A DNA stretch of 64,000 bases. Source: Punica granatum. Lineage: Eukaryota > Streptophyta > Magnoliopsida > Myrtales > Lythraceae. The translations under genes and the position numbers were made by a program. The notes under the pieces are model-generated. The model had not been told where the DNA came from, searched no databases, and worked only from the letters and a program-made list of their open reading frames with translations. Below are positions 45,779 to 56,835 of the stretch, piece by piece. The stretch is taken from contig NC_045131.1 of NCBI RefSeq assembly GCF_007655135.1, positions 28,008,001 to 28,072,000 on the forward strand, given 5' to 3'. The first letter of the stretch is position 1, and every line of letters begins with the position of its first letter.

Positions 45779-45850
45779 CAAGAACACAAGACGGTCCGGA
45801 GAGACTACTCAGCCCTCCTCTGGGGCTCTATCTTTGTGGCCCTTAAGGCC
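45779..45850 (-). pseudogene. Partial duplicate of the small LSCWGPN gene
   Basis: CTCAAGAACA..GACGGTCC.GAGAG, then CGCCCTTAAGGCC-like sequence, repeats the 3' coding part of the gene at 46432-46500 with about 75% identity and small indels. The C-terminal motif is not preserved in frame, so it is a dead fragment 650 bp away from the parent and in the same orientation. Confidence 0.6.
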
Positions 45851-46408
45851 AATACGCCTTGCAAAGGCCCATCAGTCCCTTTTAAAGTGAAAATACGAGC
45901 GAGTCGAGCTGCAGGTTGTGAGCCGTTCGTGCTATATTTAATAGAGATGTACCCGCATTTTATAATTATAAAGCTTGTCATCTCAAGGTCGAGCTTTATT
46001 GATCTTGAAGACCCTAGGTTTCGGCCGAAGGTTAGTCGACCTCAAGCCAATATTCGCCGCTTTTATTCGTTGTGCTTGTCTTGCACTTACACACACATAT
46101 TCACATCATCTCATAGCTCAGTCCATTGAAAACTTGAACTCCCTGAATTGATTCGCATTTGGTTTTACAACATCTCGACTAATCATACCACTAAACAACT
46201 TCTTTTGTATATATGTTGCAGTCACGAGCCATCCAAGTCGGTTGAGTAAGAGGCAGACCATCCACGCTCGATAATTGATACATAAGATATTAACATGTAT
46301 ATGTCACCAAAGGGGAAATAAAGAAAAAAAAACACTTTACGATCAATAAATCAATTCCCATCTCAATCTTCTATATACTAAGCTAAGATGAAGGAAACTT
46401 TAATTTGA

Positions 46409-46642
46409 TCAGTTAGGGCCCCAGCAGCTCAAGAACATGACGGTCCTGAGAGGCTCCTCGGCCCTCCTCTCCCGCTCGATCTTCGCCGCCCTTAAGGCCA
46501 CAGAGTCGAGGCCGCTAGACGTCGACGAGAACCTCCGCGCCTGCTGCACCTTCTTGACGTTGGAGTCGCACCTCGACGCCTGGTCCCTCATCCCCTGCAA
46601 CGCCCTCACCGCCGCCTGGTACAATGCCCGGCCGCCGCCCAT
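46409..46642 (-). CDS. Small conserved plant protein ending LRTVMFLSCWGPN
   Basis: A 77-residue ORF on the minus strand, much richer in GC than its surroundings. Its N-terminal half is Ala/Arg-rich and probably helical (GGGRALYQAAVRALQGMRDQ), followed by a Ser patch (RRFSSTSSG). A basic helix leads to the C-terminus LRTVMFLSCWGPN. I recall a family of short plant proteins that end with nearly this motif, with unknown function. I cannot name it. The frame is open upstream of the ATG (EAIQQN), and a CTGGCAG acceptor-like sequence lies about 25 bp upstream. A short 5' exon beyond an intron of about 90 bp is therefore possible and the true start may lie farther right. Confidence 0.6.
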   Translation of the reverse strand: MGGGRALYQAAVRALQGMRDQASRCDSNVKKVQQARRFSSTSSGLDSVALRAAKIERERRAEEPLRTVMFLSCWGPN

Positions 46643-46899
46643 GTTCTGTTGAATAGCTTCTCTCTGCCAGACGAGAAATCAAATATTCGGATTTTCTTAC
46701 GAAATTATGGAAGTTCGATTCATTTATATATATGCGGAGGGAATTTGATACCGGCGGCGCTGATGATGCCACGACAGGCCTCGACGGCGGCGGAGATTAG
46801 ATTCTGTGGGCCAAGGGACTCGCTGCGGAGTCGACTTCTGGATAAGATCAAAGGGGCTGCTGACGTGGCAGAATCTTCCAGAAGCGTGGCATGAGGAAC

Positions 46900-47336
46900 C
46901 GCCGTTCAGTATCTAATTTTTTCCTCGCAAGAAGAGACGCAAAAATTGGCTAATTACAATTCGGCCCCCAAATTTTGATTTCCGCGTTTAACATCCTCAA
47001 TTTTCTATTTATTTTGCTACATCCCCTCTAATAGTTTTGTTTTCAGCAATTAACCCCTTCACGTAATTTTACGGTGCTTGGCAAAGCTTTAATTTTGGTA
47101 ATCACCTCCCTCATGTTTCCGTTTCTTGGGATCAAATCACTTTGCGCATAACCATATATTCTCTCCCATTAGTTTTATTGCAAAATTACTTTATCTCGAG
47201 AAGACAACATCGACATTTCAAGAGTGCTCGTATCGCCTCTCAACTGTAAGAGCGTCATAGTTAGTTAAGAAGATTACCCCTACTCTAGTGATTCGGAGTA
47301 GGTGAAGCAATATGCCTACACTAATTTTCCCTTATG
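46900..47336. other. Intergenic, possible truncated Mutator TIR
   Basis: CAATTCGGCCCCCAAATTTTGA to about 47110 reads like the CAATTTGGTCC-type terminal arms of Mutator-like elements, but no second arm was found. No gene supported. Confidence 0.3.
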
Positions 47337-47499
47337 TTTCGTTTGGTACACCATAATCAAAAGGAATTAATCAGAATGAATATTTCATCCTTCCCTTCAT
47401 TTCTTTCTTTATCGTCTCTTTTTATGAGTTGGAATCAATAATCCATTATAATTATCTTTTTTCTCAAACTTGATGAAATGTTCATTCAAAAAATATACT

Positions 47500-47757
47500 C
47501 CGTTTGGTTTCGCAATCGGATATTAAAATTTTAACTAACTTTAATTGTACTCACTACACAACAAAAATCAACTCTTCAAAATAAAAAGGTGGAGCCCATA
47601 CATAAATCTACATAAACCTCCATTATAGTCAATTCAATTTTTAATACTAAATTCTATCAACTATTCATTACTTTTTCACATTTTTTCTCATTATTCAACA
47701 AAATAATCATTATAACTCAATTAAAATCAAAACTTAACTCTAAAACCAAACACACCA
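47500..47757. mobile_element. MITE, TTTGGTTTTAGAGTTGAG family
   Basis: Starts CCGTTTGGTTTCG and ends TTAACTCTAAAACCAAACACA. Internal blocks match 25619-25899. It may itself lie in a larger element whose ends read CGTTTGGTACACC (about 47340) and GGCATACCAAAT (about 48165), but that outer pair is weak. Confidence 0.6.
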
Positions 47758-47884
47758 AATTAACTAATACTCTTTCCATCATTCCAACCAGCTTTGATAT
47801 AAAAATGATATATTTCCTTTAAAGTTCATATATTGAAAAATATGTATAGAGTGAAATCATGATAATTTAGATCCAAAAATAGTG

Positions 47885-48000
47885 TAGTGCAGTGGCGTAC
47901 GACCTCACTTCATAACCAAGAGATTCTAAATTTAATACTCAATGAGACTACTCATGCCTATTTATTAGATATTAGGATTTCTATTATATTATACAAGCCC
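47885..48000 (+). repeat. Possible tRNA-derived SINE remnant
   Basis: GTGCAGTGGCGTACGA (A-box-like), about 25 bp, GAGATTCTAAATTTAATACTC (diverged B-box), then TGAGACTAC and a tail with TTATTAGATATT. A sequence with the same layout is at 51309-51425. Polymerase III internal promoters in this arrangement mark SINEs. No target duplication was established. Confidence 0.4.
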
Positions 48001-48232
48001 ATGAACTTCTCATGTCACCGAAAAAAATCATGATGAATTAGTTCATCCTTTTTAGTTACATTCCTCCACGATTTCAAGTTCAATTAAAAAAAGATCATTT
48101 TTTCTTAATAAAATTATATTTTATGTCATAGAACCTATTCCATTCCTTTACATTTCATTCTGGCATACCAAATTAAGTAAGTGGAGATGAAATTCTATTC
48201 CGTGATAACCGAAGTTCTTTGTGAAAATAATC

Positions 48233-49169
48233 AAAGAGTAAGTATGCAATTTGGTCCCTAACTTTTGATGGTTTTGTCAATTTGGTCCATGACTTATATT
48301 TTGCATCAATTTGGTCCTTACTTTTGTCAATTTGCATCAATTTGATCCTTATTATATCATTTAGTTCCCTCACTTACCAAAATTGTATCGATTTGGTCCT
48401 TGTTACATAAGTTGAGTCCCTTACTTAAGAAAATTGCATCAATTTAGTCTTCTGATTACATCAATTTGGTCCTTTGACATATTATTTAGGTCCTCAGTGG
48501 CATTTCGTTAACTATAGGTGCCGATACTTTTAAATGAGGGGTCATTTTTACATGACTTTGGTTCAACGTTATATCAAATAAGTCTTTCTTCATTTTTTTT
48601 TTCCTTTTTCCATCCAAAATTAAGAGGAAAAAAAAGGAGAAGAAGAGTAGAGGGTGAGCTCCGATAGGGATCTCCCCCGCCGACGACCTCCCCTAGGGGA
48701 GGTCGCCCGAGGGTTCAGCTGTTCTTCTTCTTCTTCCCTTTTTTTTTTCTTATGGATGAAAAAGAAAAAAAAAAGACAAAGGAAATGGAAAAGTGAAGAA
48801 TATACTGATTTGAGGGACATATCTGATGTAACAGATGTCTGAATGTAGAACAACGTTACATCAAATAGTGAACTAACACATCAAAGTGGTCCTTCAAAAC
48901 TTAATGGCAGTTAGACGCCATTAAGCTAATGACACCAATCTGAACTGAAGGGACCCACTTGATGTTACTGTGACATATTTGACATACAATCTTATCTTTA
49001 TGGACTGGGTTGATGCAAAATGGGAAAGTGAGTGACCTAACTGATTTTACAAGGACCCGATTGATGCAATTTCAAAAAGTGACGGATCAAATTGATGCAA
49101 AAAATATATTGGGGATCAAATTGACATAATTGTCGAAAAGTCATGGACCAAATTGCCTATTTACTCTTT
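48233..49169. mobile_element. Foldback Mutator-like element, near-palindromic
   Basis: Ends AAAGAGTAAGTATGCAATTTGG and its complement (CCAAATTGCCTATTTACTCTTT). The arms carry repeated CAATTTGGTCC/GGACCAAATTG units (at least six on the left). T-rich and A-rich stretches pair across the middle. The exact centre is a perfect 20-bp palindrome GACCTCCCCTAGGGGAGGTC at about 48686-48705. The element is therefore largely two inverted arms of about 460 bp. It has no transposase. A target duplication could not be settled. Confidence 0.7.
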
Positions 49170-49186
49170 TCAAAACGAATGGAAGA

Positions 49187-50124
49187 GGTCAAACGTGTTC
49201 TTCGAGGGCCAAGCGTAACAGCCGTCCAATCCAAAGAGGTTTTACGTTTTGGCCTAGCCCATCCGATGAGCTTAATTTTATTAACAGTAAGTAGACATTA
49301 TAATACGATTTACATCTTGGCACTGAAAGATCCATACGTATGAGAATTATCGGTGTGGGACAAACATGAACTTTCAATGACAATCGGGCAAAGCCTTTGA
49401 AAGGAAACTTGCAAAGAGCAAAGAAATTAGAGAGTGTAATGGAATTTTAGTTAGGGCTCAACGACCTGTTCAAAACAAATTAATCTCCGATCCGTTTGAA
49501 ACTCAATTTTAGCAAATTTACAGAGCTAATTTTAAACAGGCTGATAGTTAATTACCTGTTTCTTGAGCTAAAATTGGATTATAATCTTGCAATCAAGCTC
49601 TCAAGCCAAGCCTGAAAAGGTCAAACGTGCTCTTCAAGGGCACATGGTTTGGGCCAGGAGGTTACTTTTTGGGCCCAGCCCATCCAAGGGGGTTACATTT
49701 TGGGTCCAGCCCATCCAAGGGGGTTACTTTTTGGGCCCAGCCCATCCAAGTGTGTTAATTTTAACAACGTCGTGGACATCAGTACATTTTACATTTTGGC
49801 GCCAAAGGATCCGAATGTATTAGAATTACCGGTGTGGGGACAAACATGAAATTTAATCGGGCAAATTCGATGAAGGGAGATCTGCAAAGAGCATGCATAT
49901 ATATATATATATATAGTCGTAATGGAATTTCAATTAGGGTTTGACGGCCTATTTTAACAATTTCTTGATTGGTTTCCTTTGGCAAATAGTTCGGTTTACG
50001 ATATGTTCGAAACTCATTTTTTGTTAAATTTACAGGCCGGCTAAATTTAAACAGGCTGATATGGTTCATCTCTTTCTTGAACTAATATTGGATTGTAATC
50101 TTGCAAGCTCTCGAGCCAAGCTTG
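49187..50124. repeat. Direct tandem duplication, 432 and about 506 bp
   Basis: Copy 1 (49187-49618) and copy 2 (49619-50124) both start GGTCAAACGTG(T/C)TCTTC and end with CTCTCAAGCCAAGC or CTCTCGAGCCAAGC. Shared blocks include ACCGGTGTGG, ACAAACATGAA and AAACAGGCTGATA. Copy 2 is longer because it holds three tandem 31-bp units (49657-49687, 49688-49718, 49719-49749; GGTTACTTTTTGGGCCCAG) and a TA microsatellite. Copy 1 has one diverged unit. It begins 17 bp after the foldback element. Confidence 0.8.
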
Positions 50125-51672
50125 GAGTCGAACAAATCAAGCTCAAACTCGACCATAATCAATACTCATGCTTGCAAGATAATCAAGCGTTTAATATTAG
50201 TATTTATTATTTTCGAAAATAGTAATCTTTTTTTTTCGGCTAGATTATTGAATATCGAATACAATTCTGAAAGGACTTAGCTTTTATTTTTTCCTAATCA
50301 TTAATGTGTTATTGAAAGATCAAAATTACCGCTAAATTTCTTATTATAATTATATATTATAATAATCAACACTAGACATTTATTAAACACTAGACATTTA
50401 CCTAACGTGAACATTATCGGCTGGTCAACCTTCACACGTAGCTTGGCAATTTATATTTGGTAAAAAAATCATATAAGCAAACCCTAATCAGGGACAATTA
50501 TATATATTTACTCCATTAAGTAGTTAAATGACTAAGTAATTCTCCTTAGTTATCATAATTAATTGATAGAATGCACGAAAGATAATCTTACTCGATTTCT
50601 ATTGGTCGCATATCTCGACATCTGGGGGAGCTTGTCTCCATGACAAAAGGCATGAGGGCACATACTCCCAAGAATAATAACCAACCTATATTAATTAATC
50701 TAGTTGAATGATCTCTACGATAACGATAACGATAACTTTTTAAATCAATAATTATGAATAACATGATACACAGGTTCCATCTATCAATTACAAGCAATAA
50801 TTCAAGAGATGACGCCCCTTGCGATGAATCGAGAATCGACAATAATATATTAGTTTTCCATCTCACTTGCCATGCATTGCATGATTATTTGCTATAATTT
50901 AAACTTAATTTTTTAAGGCGAAGTTCATCATACGTGACATGGCCCAATCAATTAGGGACCCAATTGTGCAGATTAAAATATTTAGGGGTGTGAGAAAGCC
51001 TTGGAAGCAATCAAGATAAAGGGTAGATGGTCTAGAAGGACCTCAGAATAAATCTTAGTTGATTAATAAAATAATATTTGACCTAGTAGTACGTCACTAG
51101 AGCTGGTGAGACCCTTGTCTATTGAGAAAGAACAGATACACTTCGACCAAAAGTTTATAGTCTCTCACGTGAATATTTTTTTCTATTTATAGCTGGAAAT
51201 ATATATATATATATATTTTATTATTATTTTTATTATTATTTTTTTGGGAACATAATATTGCTCTCACCCATAATTTCTCTTAATAAAATGCGAAATGTTT
51301 GAGAAGAATGGGGTTTGATGCAATGGTATAAGTCGACGACTTAGAATCATAAACTCTCGGATTCAATTCTCATTAATGAGACTTCCGTCTCACTTTATTT
51401 AGTTTTCACTATTCTTGTATTAGTCATAACCATCCCGATAACTGAAAAATACAAAATGTTTTAGAAAGGTCATGTAATACAGTGCGTCAACATGCCTTAT
51501 CTTAGGAATGAAGGAATTTTGGTGAGAATATTTGCACCCTTTTAATTTTTCTTCTTTCTCTTTATTAGGCCAGTGATCCACTTTGTAGCCCGGAAAAAAG
51601 ATGAAATATTTCCTTTATCCAAAATAACGTTTCAATAACGAGTTGTGATGTAATTAGCAAATTGCAAAACAT
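50125..51672. other. AT-rich intergenic, no gene seen
   Basis: Short ORFs only. 51309-51425 has a SINE-like layout (TGCAATGGTATAAGTCGACG, then GGATTCAATTCTC, then TGAGACTTCC) resembling 47885-48000. Confidence 0.35.
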
Positions 51673-51788
51673 GTGAGTGAATTTTATCTCCAATACAAGA
51701 TTTCAAAACACTAAAAGTGCACCGTAACTAGTGAGTGAATTTTATCTCCAATACAAGATTTCAAAACACTAAAAGTGCACCGTAACTA
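51673..51788. repeat. Perfect 58-bp tandem duplication
   Basis: 51673-51730 and 51731-51788 are identical over all 58 bases (start GTGAGTGAATTTTATC, end GTGCACCGTAACTA). Identity in non-coding DNA suggests a recent event or an assembly artefact. Confidence 0.95.
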
Positions 51789-54640
51789 GAGCCAATACGT
51801 GTTCGAGCAAGCATTAGTCTTAGACTTGGTTTGCAAGCCATGCTACTGATGTTAAAATGTTGAAATATAATTACTAAAAAATACATTTTTTTTTCATAAT
51901 AAGTAAAAATGTTTCGAAGATAATAGTTTAGAATTGATTAAAACCGAAATTGATATTTGAAATAGAGAATAAGCGGAGAAAATTTTTATAAGTAGTTCTT
52001 ATATAACTTGTTGGAGAAAATCGCGTTTCCAACTAATAAAATTAACCAATCATGAATTTGAAATAATTCTCCAAAAATTACTTTTGCCTAAAAATCACCG
52101 ATAAAAACACTTATTCGCTCTCCACTGCAACCCTAATGAGTTACATAAAAAAAACAATAGAAAGCCAAAATGTATTCATTAATTAATATCCTTTTTTTTC
52201 ACAAGAAAAAAATATTAATTATCTTTTCCAAATAGCTCATATGCCCCAAATGATATTTGGGACGTGGCATGCTCCTGTTGGGTTACCGAAATGTGTGGTC
52301 CTCAATGTTGGCCGGAGTTTGAAATCTCAAAATTGCAACCAACTGACACGTATATATTTCTAAAATAGGTCAGTTGGATATATTATTTTTATCTTTCTTT
52401 TTTTTCTCGTTAGATATATTATTTTTAACAAGAACCACACAAACGAAAAAGATGTTACAATATACACCCAGAAAAAAGGAAAAAAAAACCAAAGAAAAAG
52501 ATATTAGAGTTGAGCCTGAAGGTCAGGTTTTGCACGTACATCAAAGCGCGAATGCACGCACTATTTACTGTATGTCTTTTTCTTTTGGGTGAAATATCTT
52601 TAGTATATGTCTTTAGATTAAAAAAAACAAATGTTTAGTACATTAAATAATCCTATACCGTATGGATACAATTAACAAAACAAATCAATATGAAGAAATA
52701 AGAAGATCCAATAATAAGGATGACAGTGGACCTTCGAATAGTATCCAGATCAACTACAATTAGCTAAACAATTTTGGTCTTAATTTGATGAGGTGAACTT
52801 ATGATGAGCAAAAGTCCCGACATTCGCCTCCCCCGCCCATACAGTTTCATCCGTCCCTCTCACTCCTTTCCGATGTAAGATTCTTGATACTATCACAGTC
52901 TCCTTCGAATTCCTATGACATTGGTCTTAAGCTCAATTATTTAACGAGAACACTAGCAATGAGGGCCGAACTTATGATGGTGCACACACAAGATTCTGGT
53001 ATAAGAAAAGACCCTCCTAAGAGGTATTATTCATTTTGGAACGATTTGTCTGGCTTTTGCGAAAGTTAAGAGGAAAGGGATATTAATCTCATTTATAATC
53101 TCGTTTCTGGTCTGGAATTTTCAATACCACTAATATTCATGGTATATCGATAAATATAGATGTATTTTAAAATATTATCACGAGGAAAATGATGCCGATG
53201 ATCGAGAGAGGATACAGACAATACCAGTTCAAACTTATAATGCTAATAGGCTATAAAATCATCCCTTCAAATTTCATTGAAGTCAACGAAAATTGAGTTT
53301 TTGGACGTGTTGTTTTGACAGCCAAACATGAAGAAAATATGCGGCGTAGAGGACACAGGCGATCGAGAGATAGAGAGAGAGAGGGGGGGCAGGATAGCGT
53401 GAGCATATATGCGGCCTAAAAGGTTTTCATAATTACGTTACTGCTTTTGATAATGTGAAACGTGCATATCGTGTAAGAAAAAGAAAACGTCAGATTTTAT
53501 AAACGGAATTTAATACTATGATATTATTCTCGAATCAAAAATTAAAAAGCCTAACATATTAAATTTTACTAGTGGAAGTTCCTATATCTTTGATACCTTT
53601 TTCTTCAAATCTACTATTTTTTGATGAAAAATTATGTAAGACATTATTCTCGTAAGTATGAATGACGAAACTTTAAATTACTATTCCTTCTAACAGTTGT
53701 CCTTTTTGAGATTCAAATTTGCTCATCCTCTTTACAAAGGTTGATGCTATTTTTCACTCAACTAATATAATGCTAGTTTTCCATATCTAATGCTAGACTC
53801 GAAAAGAAAATTGGTCTTTTTTCTCGGTTACAAGAATAAAGTCGATCTTTGCTTTTCGGATTCTAAAAGGATAAGAATGGGCCGTGATCTTACATTTTCA
53901 AAAAAAGAATCATTTCCAGGAGAAAATAGTAGTTTTGTATGTTTCCTTGTGGTCTTATCGCATAAAAGCATTATATTTTTTATCCAGCAATTAATGATTG
54001 TCCATTTATATCAATAACGAGTATACAATAAAATATTCAAGAGAAAATTACAATAACTGAAAAATACAGCAAATCATTGAGATCACTACAAGAGAAAAAA
54101 TAATGCGACAAAGTACAAACAATAAGCATAAATACAGATGTAGAAATCCTTTCAGTTGTTGTATATCTGTTTCCGACTTGTTAAAGCTAAACTGTATATG
54201 GCCTCAGTGAATGCCGAGTAGTCGAAACTAATTGCAAACCATATAAAGCTACTGTTGTGCAAAAAAAAGTAGCAGAACTAAGAGAGGTCTTGAATCGGTA
54301 CTCGACGCAGGAACATTTCACAGGTCAAAACTTTAGATTTAATCAATTGAACCAATTCCTAAACAAACTCATCCCAAGCTATTCAAACCAAGCAATCACA
54401 CTTCTTTGATCGGTTCCCACCAGAGATTATCAATCAAGTCAATCAAATCAAATTAGTCAGGATACCCGATTGGTTCAAACCAACGACTAGCATTGGAGAG
54501 TTGAGACTTGCAGAACTTCAACAAATAGGCAAGCCACAAAAGGTCAATTTTGTAAGCGGAGGTTCAATTTATCAAAGACAAGAGTTACAACCTTTTGACA
54601 TGGAGGGTAGGGATATAGTCGCGGGGGAGTTGAAGGAGCT
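51789..54640. other. AT-rich intergenic, no gene seen
   Basis: A purine patch lies at 53366-53392 (GA then G run). Short ORFs at 52374-52592, 52884-53069 and 53790-54017 have low-complexity or unmatched translations and no supporting context. Confidence 0.4.
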
Positions 54641-54649
54641 GAACACGAG

Positions 54650-55361
54650 AAGCCGCCATCTAAGGTGAGGAGGAAGACCAAAGAGTAAGGTCGGTGTTGA
54701 AGGGCCAATCGGATTGGCAGCCGGGGCAGGACAGTCGGGCTTGGTAGTCGGGTCCGGTTTGGTCAGGCCTATTGGGTCTATACAGTGGGGTCAATACAGT
54801 TTGTTCCGCCACCAATCGAGAGAAGCGGCGGTCTGGCAGTGGGGGTCGCCTCCGTTCCAGAGCTCCGTCAAGGAACAAGCCGTCGCTGCTTTCCACCATA
54901 AGCCACGGGTTAAGGAGAGGCATGCGTCATTGGAGGAGCCAGGAAACTACCGCTGCAACCTCCGAGATGTCATCTTCACTGCCCCGACCACCATAAAGAC
55001 AACAGACAAATATGTGGTGAAGATGCCTGCAAATGCAACCGCCGGGAAGAACATCTGATCTGTGGTGGACGAGGAGGAATGTCTAGAAGAGCAGCCCGAC
55101 ACGGAAAGGCAGATCTCAACCATGCAAAGAAGATCCAAGCCAGCGACTAGATCAGTAGGCACCGATGACACTCGACAGCTCCATAACCTTCATTATTGTT
55201 CGAGAGAAGGAAAAGAGGAAGAGGAAGAGGAAAAGGGAGAAGAAACCACTGAGATCGAAGACAACCAAGAGCTAGAGGATGACCATCACTTCCCAATTCG
55301 CAGTGGCGTGGCGCCCCGAAGCGTCCGGCTACTAGGGGAGGGGAAAGAAAGGGATCAATGA
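54650..55361 (+). other. GC-rich island with two unrecognised ORFs
   Basis: The base composition rises sharply in this stretch. An ORF of 114 codons (54714-55058; Gly/Val-rich start) is followed after 3 bp by one of 99 codons in another frame (55062-55361; Glu-rich, with GKEEEEEEKGEE). Neither resembles a family I know. The abrupt composition change suggests transposed or captured sequence, possibly inside an element whose ends I could not find. I would not annotate a protein. Confidence 0.3.
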
Positions 55362-55423
55362 GAGAGAATAGATTTCTCGCATAAATGCATTAGCCCATAA
55401 TATTGTAATGGGAAATCCAATAG

Positions 55424-55470
55424 TGCGTTTGGATTTAGAGTTGAGTTGAGTTAAGTTTTGATTTTAATTG
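55424..55470. mobile_element. MITE 5' part, interrupted by the Athila-type LTR
   Basis: GTGCGTTTGGATTTAGAG to ATTTTAATTG equals the reverse complement of the right end of the MITE at 47757 (CAATTAAAATC ... AACCAAACACA). It stops at 55470, where the LTR begins. The rest should lie beyond the right edge of the window. Confidence 0.7.
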
Positions 55471-56722
55471 TGATAAGGGCATATTATACTCATATTTTAT
55501 TGTGCAATTCATGTTAAATTATTATTAATTTTATAGAAATTATAAGAAGTCGGTGCTTAATTATGTGTAATTTGATATTGTAGGTCTTTGAGGACTTAGA
55601 TGGAATTACGAGCAATATTGAGGAGTTTTGCGCAATTTGGAGCCAGCATATATCTTTCGGAAATCTTTTTTTGTTGTGGATATAAATACTCCTCATAACA
55701 AGATTAGGAAACCCTAGGGGGGGAGCCATCTTTCACCATTCTTTTAACCTAGAGAGTTTTTGGAGAGGGTCTTGTCTGGAGCCGTCACCTGGATCAATTG
55801 ATTTGAAGCGAAGAATTGTGGAAGAGATAATTCCTTAAAGGAATTGTTGGGTTTTTGTTTTAGGATTCAATATCTTGAGTTTACTGCTGAATATGAATTC
55901 TATTGCAATGACTCCTTGGAATTATAATTGTGTTTTCAATTCCATGATATTCTAAGCATCTTTTGTGGGAATATGATGAAACCCTAGGTAGCTAATATGA
56001 TGATTGTCGCCATGTTATAGGATTAATAGATGTGTTGATGATTCATGATTGCAATTCCTATAATTTCAATTTTAATTCTTAATTGGTTATAATTGTTAGA
56101 AACACTATTGATACGGGAGTTGATATAGTGTTTGTTAGGAATTCTTGATTAGACTAATTAGTTAAATGCGATAGCTGCGTTAATTAGTTTAATTAGAGAT
56201 TATCCAGGGATTAATGCAATGTTTCTAGTTAGTTATTCGCTAAGACATTAGGGATAATTAATTTAGGGCATTAGACAATCATAGCACTGGAAGGTGTATG
56301 ATTATAATTTAGAGTCCACTATTAATTAGAGATGCGGGAGCTGATTGATTAATTAGAGGTTTAAGACTTTAATTTTAAAGGCTTGATAAACTCACTTGAA
56401 TAATCACATAGCTATCAGTCTATATAACATGATGGCAATCTGATTAGTGAAACTAGGGTGGATTCTGTTTTTCCCACTTTCAATTGATATATTTTCGTAC
56501 AATTCTCTTTCTGCTCTTTGTGACGATTTAGGTTGATTAGTAGTTAATTAGTTAATTCTCTTAATTTGATTGCTTAGATAATAATAGAATCTAATATAGG
56601 TTTAGTACTTAATTAATCCTTGTGGGATCGACACTCTATTCATCACTATATTACTTGATCTGACCCAGTACACTTGCTGGTAGAATTTGAGCTTATTTTT
56701 ATATATATTTGCAAAGGGATCA
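55471..56722 (+). repeat. 5' LTR of the Athila-type element
   Basis: About 1,252 bp, TGATAAGGGC at the left and GGGATCA at the right. A TATAAATA box at 55681-55688 is the likely promoter of the element. The first 174 bp match 63827-64000 with no difference. Confidence 0.85.
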
Positions 56723-56727
56723 AGTTT

Positions 56728-56745
56728 TGGCGCCGTTGCCGGGGA
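56728..56745 (+). promoter_or_regulatory. Primer-binding site, tRNA-Asp type
   Basis: TGGCGCCGTTGCCGGGGA five bases after the LTR end. This is the primer site typical of Athila elements (complement of the tRNA-Asp 3' end, from memory). Confidence 0.8.
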
Positions 56746-56835
56746 TTAACTTAATATTAGACCACCTTTAGTTCTATTGTTAATTTAGGCGCACTTTACT
56801 GTGTGTTTATTTCTTGTTCTCTTTGCAGGTATTCT

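Noticed and set aside
46515..46894. Alternative ORFs around the small GC-rich gene (both strands)
   Set aside because: Out-of-frame shadows of the 77-residue ORF or of its upstream GC-rich flank. A 5' exon remains possible but could not be fixed.
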